Shown in pieces: positions 62,383-64,000 of a stretch of 64,000 nt of DNA. Origin of the DNA: Natronogracilivirga saccharolytica (GTDB lineage: Bacteria > Bacteroidota > Rhodothermia > Balneolales > Natronogracilivirgulaceae); assembly GCF_017921895.1 (NCBI RefSeq), contig NZ_JAFIDN010000007.1:1-64000 (forward strand). Direction: 5' to 3'. A program made the translations under genes and the position numbers. The notes below the pieces were generated by a model. The model was not told the origin of the DNA. It worked only from the letters and a program-made list of their open reading frames with translations, and ran no database searches. How positions within the stretch are numbered: the first letter of the stretch is position 1; every line of letters begins with the position of its first letter.

Positions 62383-62492
62383 GATAATTCTCCGTTTTGT
62401 CCTGCTCAGTCCTATAATTATTCTGCCTCGAAGGCACAAAATATTTCATTTGTGCTATTCAATTCAACTTAAAAAAGAAGTTGGCTCAACCG

Positions 62493-64000
62493 TCAGGCGG
62501 ATGTGCGGCGCAGTATGATTCCGGATGTCCGGGGAACGTCAATTTTTTTGCCGCGGACCGGAACCGGTTTGTCCGCATATATCCCGCTATGATCGGCAAT
62601 TAAGTCCCACTTTCCTTCAGGCAGGTGCACAGCGTGATCCGAGTCCGGATTTCCGTTCAGACTTACCAGGTAAACGGTTTCCGGAGTATGCTTTGCAGAA
62701 ACTTCAAATGTGATATGGCGTGCATCTTCGTACGGGTGGAAGTTGATATCACGTGCTTTTGCCAGCCGGAAAGCTTCGGTGTTTTTACGGAGCCGGATAA
62801 GTCCCCTGTAATAATCGAACAGCTCCGGATTGTAACCAATTTCCGAAAAATCGAGATAATTGGTGGCGTTGTCTTTTTCGTAACTGTTGTGATCCAGTTT
62901 CTGAGCGTCCGGATCGTTATTGTTTTCCGGCACGATCCATTTTGAGCGGGCCCACTCCTGGCCCTGGTGAATCATCGGAATTCCCTGAGAGGTGAACAGG
63001 AAGAGAGCGGCCAGTTTGGCACAGCGCATCTCCTGTTCGTCAAGAGCAATAGTTGACAGTTTATGATCAAACTGTTTGTCTTTCTTTTGATGATCCAGAG
63101 CAATGCGGATGAAATCGCCAAGCGTATACCCGTCGTGTGACTCCAGGTAATTCAGGGCATGTTCCTGACGGTGAAAGCGGCCGTTGGATTCATGAATCAA
63201 TGTGCCCCGTATGTAGTTTTCAAGTGCTTCGCGGTTGGTCTCGTAATGCCACCGGCCGAATATGAATCCGGGTGTGAATATGGGGTCATAGCCCTTCACC
63301 CCGTTCCGGATCTGGTCATTCCAGGAGCTCCATCCGTGTCCGGAAAACCCGGTGGGGTCATATCCGCCGCCCCATGGCTCGGCGATGAGCAGCGCATTCG
63401 GATTGATTTTATCTGTTTCCTTGCGGATTTCGGCGATGGTCTGCCGGTCAATCAGGTTGGCAAGGTCGAACCGGAATCCGTCAATGTGGTACTCTTTCAT
63501 CCACCAGACTACCGAAGATACAATCAAATCCCGGATATACGGATCTTCGGTCCGCAAATCATTACCGCACCCGCTTTCAGAAGTGAGGTTGCCGTCATGG
63601 TCTGTCCGGAAAAAGTCCTGCTGGTCAGTGTATTTCAAAGGGCTCAGGTCATATTGTGAGACATGGTTATAAACCACATCCATGATCACAGCTATACCTG
63701 CCTTGTGCAGTTCCTTGATAACCTGCTTGAGTTCCCTGGCCGCAACTTCCGGACTGCCTCCGTACTCTCCGGGATGTGAACCGGCATCGGACGCATAGAG
63801 GGTTTCGGGTGCAAAAAAGAAGCTTGTCATGTAACCCCAGTAATTCCGGCTGTACGGATTCCATGTATTCAGAAAGCCCTCTGGTGTATTTTTGTTAAAG
63901 GGAGGCTCGAAGCCGGCTGCCTTCTGCAGCGGAAGAAATTCTACTGCATTGACGCCGAGTCGCTTGAGGTGTTCAATGCCCCCGGTTATTCCCGGCTCGA
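62493..64000 (-). CDS. GH13 alpha-glucan hydrolase (pullulanase / debranching type), 5' end outside the window
   Basis: About 500 residues of a larger enzyme; the frame is open to the right edge and its N-terminus is beyond 64000. Text before the first Met inside the window (GIEHLKRLGVNAVEFLPLQ, then TWNPYSRNYWGY) already belongs to the GH13 barrel. The conserved regions are DVVYNH, DGFRFDLANLI with the nucleophile Asp, LIAEPW with the acid/base Glu, and YLESHDGYTL with the transition-state Asp. The C-terminal beta domain ends KIDVPRTSGIILRRTSA. It would cut alpha-1,4 or alpha-1,6 links in glycogen-like glucans. Full length and any N-terminal carbohydrate-binding domain are needed to choose between pullulanase and GlgX. 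Confidence 0.88.
   Translation of the reverse strand, partial: EPGITGGIEHLKRLGVNAVEFLPLQKAAGFEPPFNKNTPEGFLNTWNPYSRNYWGYMTSFFFAPETLYASDAGSHPGEYGGSPEVAARELKQVIKELHKAGIAVIMDVVYNHVSQYDLSPLKYTDQQDFFRTDHDGNLTSESGCGNDLRTEDPYIRDLIVSSVVWWMKEYHIDGFRFDLANLIDRQTIAEIRKETDKINPNALLIAEPWGGGYDPTGFSGHGWSSWNDQIRNGVKGYDPIFTPGFIFGRWHYETNREALENYIRGTLIHESNGRFHRQEHALNYLESHDGYTLGDFIRIALDHQKKDKQFDHKLSTIALDEQEMRCAKLAALFLFTSQGIPMIHQGQEWARSKWIVPENNNDPDAQKLDHNSYEKDNATNYLDFSEIGYNPELFDYYRGLIRLRKNTEAFRLAKARDINFHPYEDARHITFEVSAKHTPETVYLVSLNGNPDSDHAVHLPEGKWDLIADHSGIYADKPVPVRGKKIDVPRTSGIILRRTSA

Noticed and set aside
1-64000. CRISPR array, prophage or restriction/defence island
   Set aside because: No regularly spaced repeats, cas genes, phage structural genes or restriction genes were found; repeats seen are short and irregular.

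Overview
The window looks like a chromosomal segment of a Bacteroidota-related bacterium, most likely Balneolota/Rhodothermota and probably salt-loving. This assignment is inference. It rests on promoters of the Bacteroidota type (TTG, 19-20 bp, TAnnTTTG, clearest before pncB and efp), a DUF5723 outer-membrane protein, a Bat-type von Willebrand operon, Ig-like lipoproteins of Bacteroidota style, very acidic exported proteins and two sodium-coupled transporters.

Left part (1-16.9 kb) is the accessory region. An AT-rich patch (1-1840) starts with the tail of an ISL3-type transposase and carries an M23 peptidase and a signal peptidase I. A GC-rich block (1845-9523) encodes two RND permeases around one lipoprotein adaptor, with no outer-membrane channel. 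After an intergenic repeat cluster and a lipoprotein comes a minus-strand sugar operon: SSS symporter, nucleotidyltransferase and N-acetylhexosamine-kinase-like phosphotransferase. Just upstream of that operon sits a dead IS4-family element (17-bp ends, 9-bp target duplication) that itself carries an internally deleted IS3-family element (3-bp duplication).

Middle part (17-40 kb) is mostly housekeeping: a 28-residue membrane peptide, Sua5, an orphan excisionase-like antitoxin, Mfd, a DUF58/BatD/BatA operon, alanine dehydrogenase, a LolC/E-type permease with LysS, a tightly packed PPTase / Memo-like / DUF2520 / MGMT operon, QueE, PurC coupled to a LacI regulator, a squalene/phytoene synthase, an esterase-fold protein lacking its serine, MurQ, a TonB-type protein and tRNA-Ser(GGA).

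Right part (40-64 kb) holds a 1081-residue lipoprotein followed by a DUF5723 porin-like protein; an FAD oxidoreductase with NAD-salvage genes pncA and pncB; a run of exported proteins leading into MltG and UPF0316; a TPR plus type I periplasmic-binding protein reminiscent of LpoA; the efp-accB-accC-gcvH-guaA run; an NSS sodium symporter; and a GH13 glycosidase that runs off the right edge.

No CRISPR array, prophage or recognisable defence island was seen. The strongest leads are the LpoA-like protein, the serine-less hydrolase, the sugar activation cassette, the nested IS, the envelope-protein clusters and the peptidase pair beside IS remnants.
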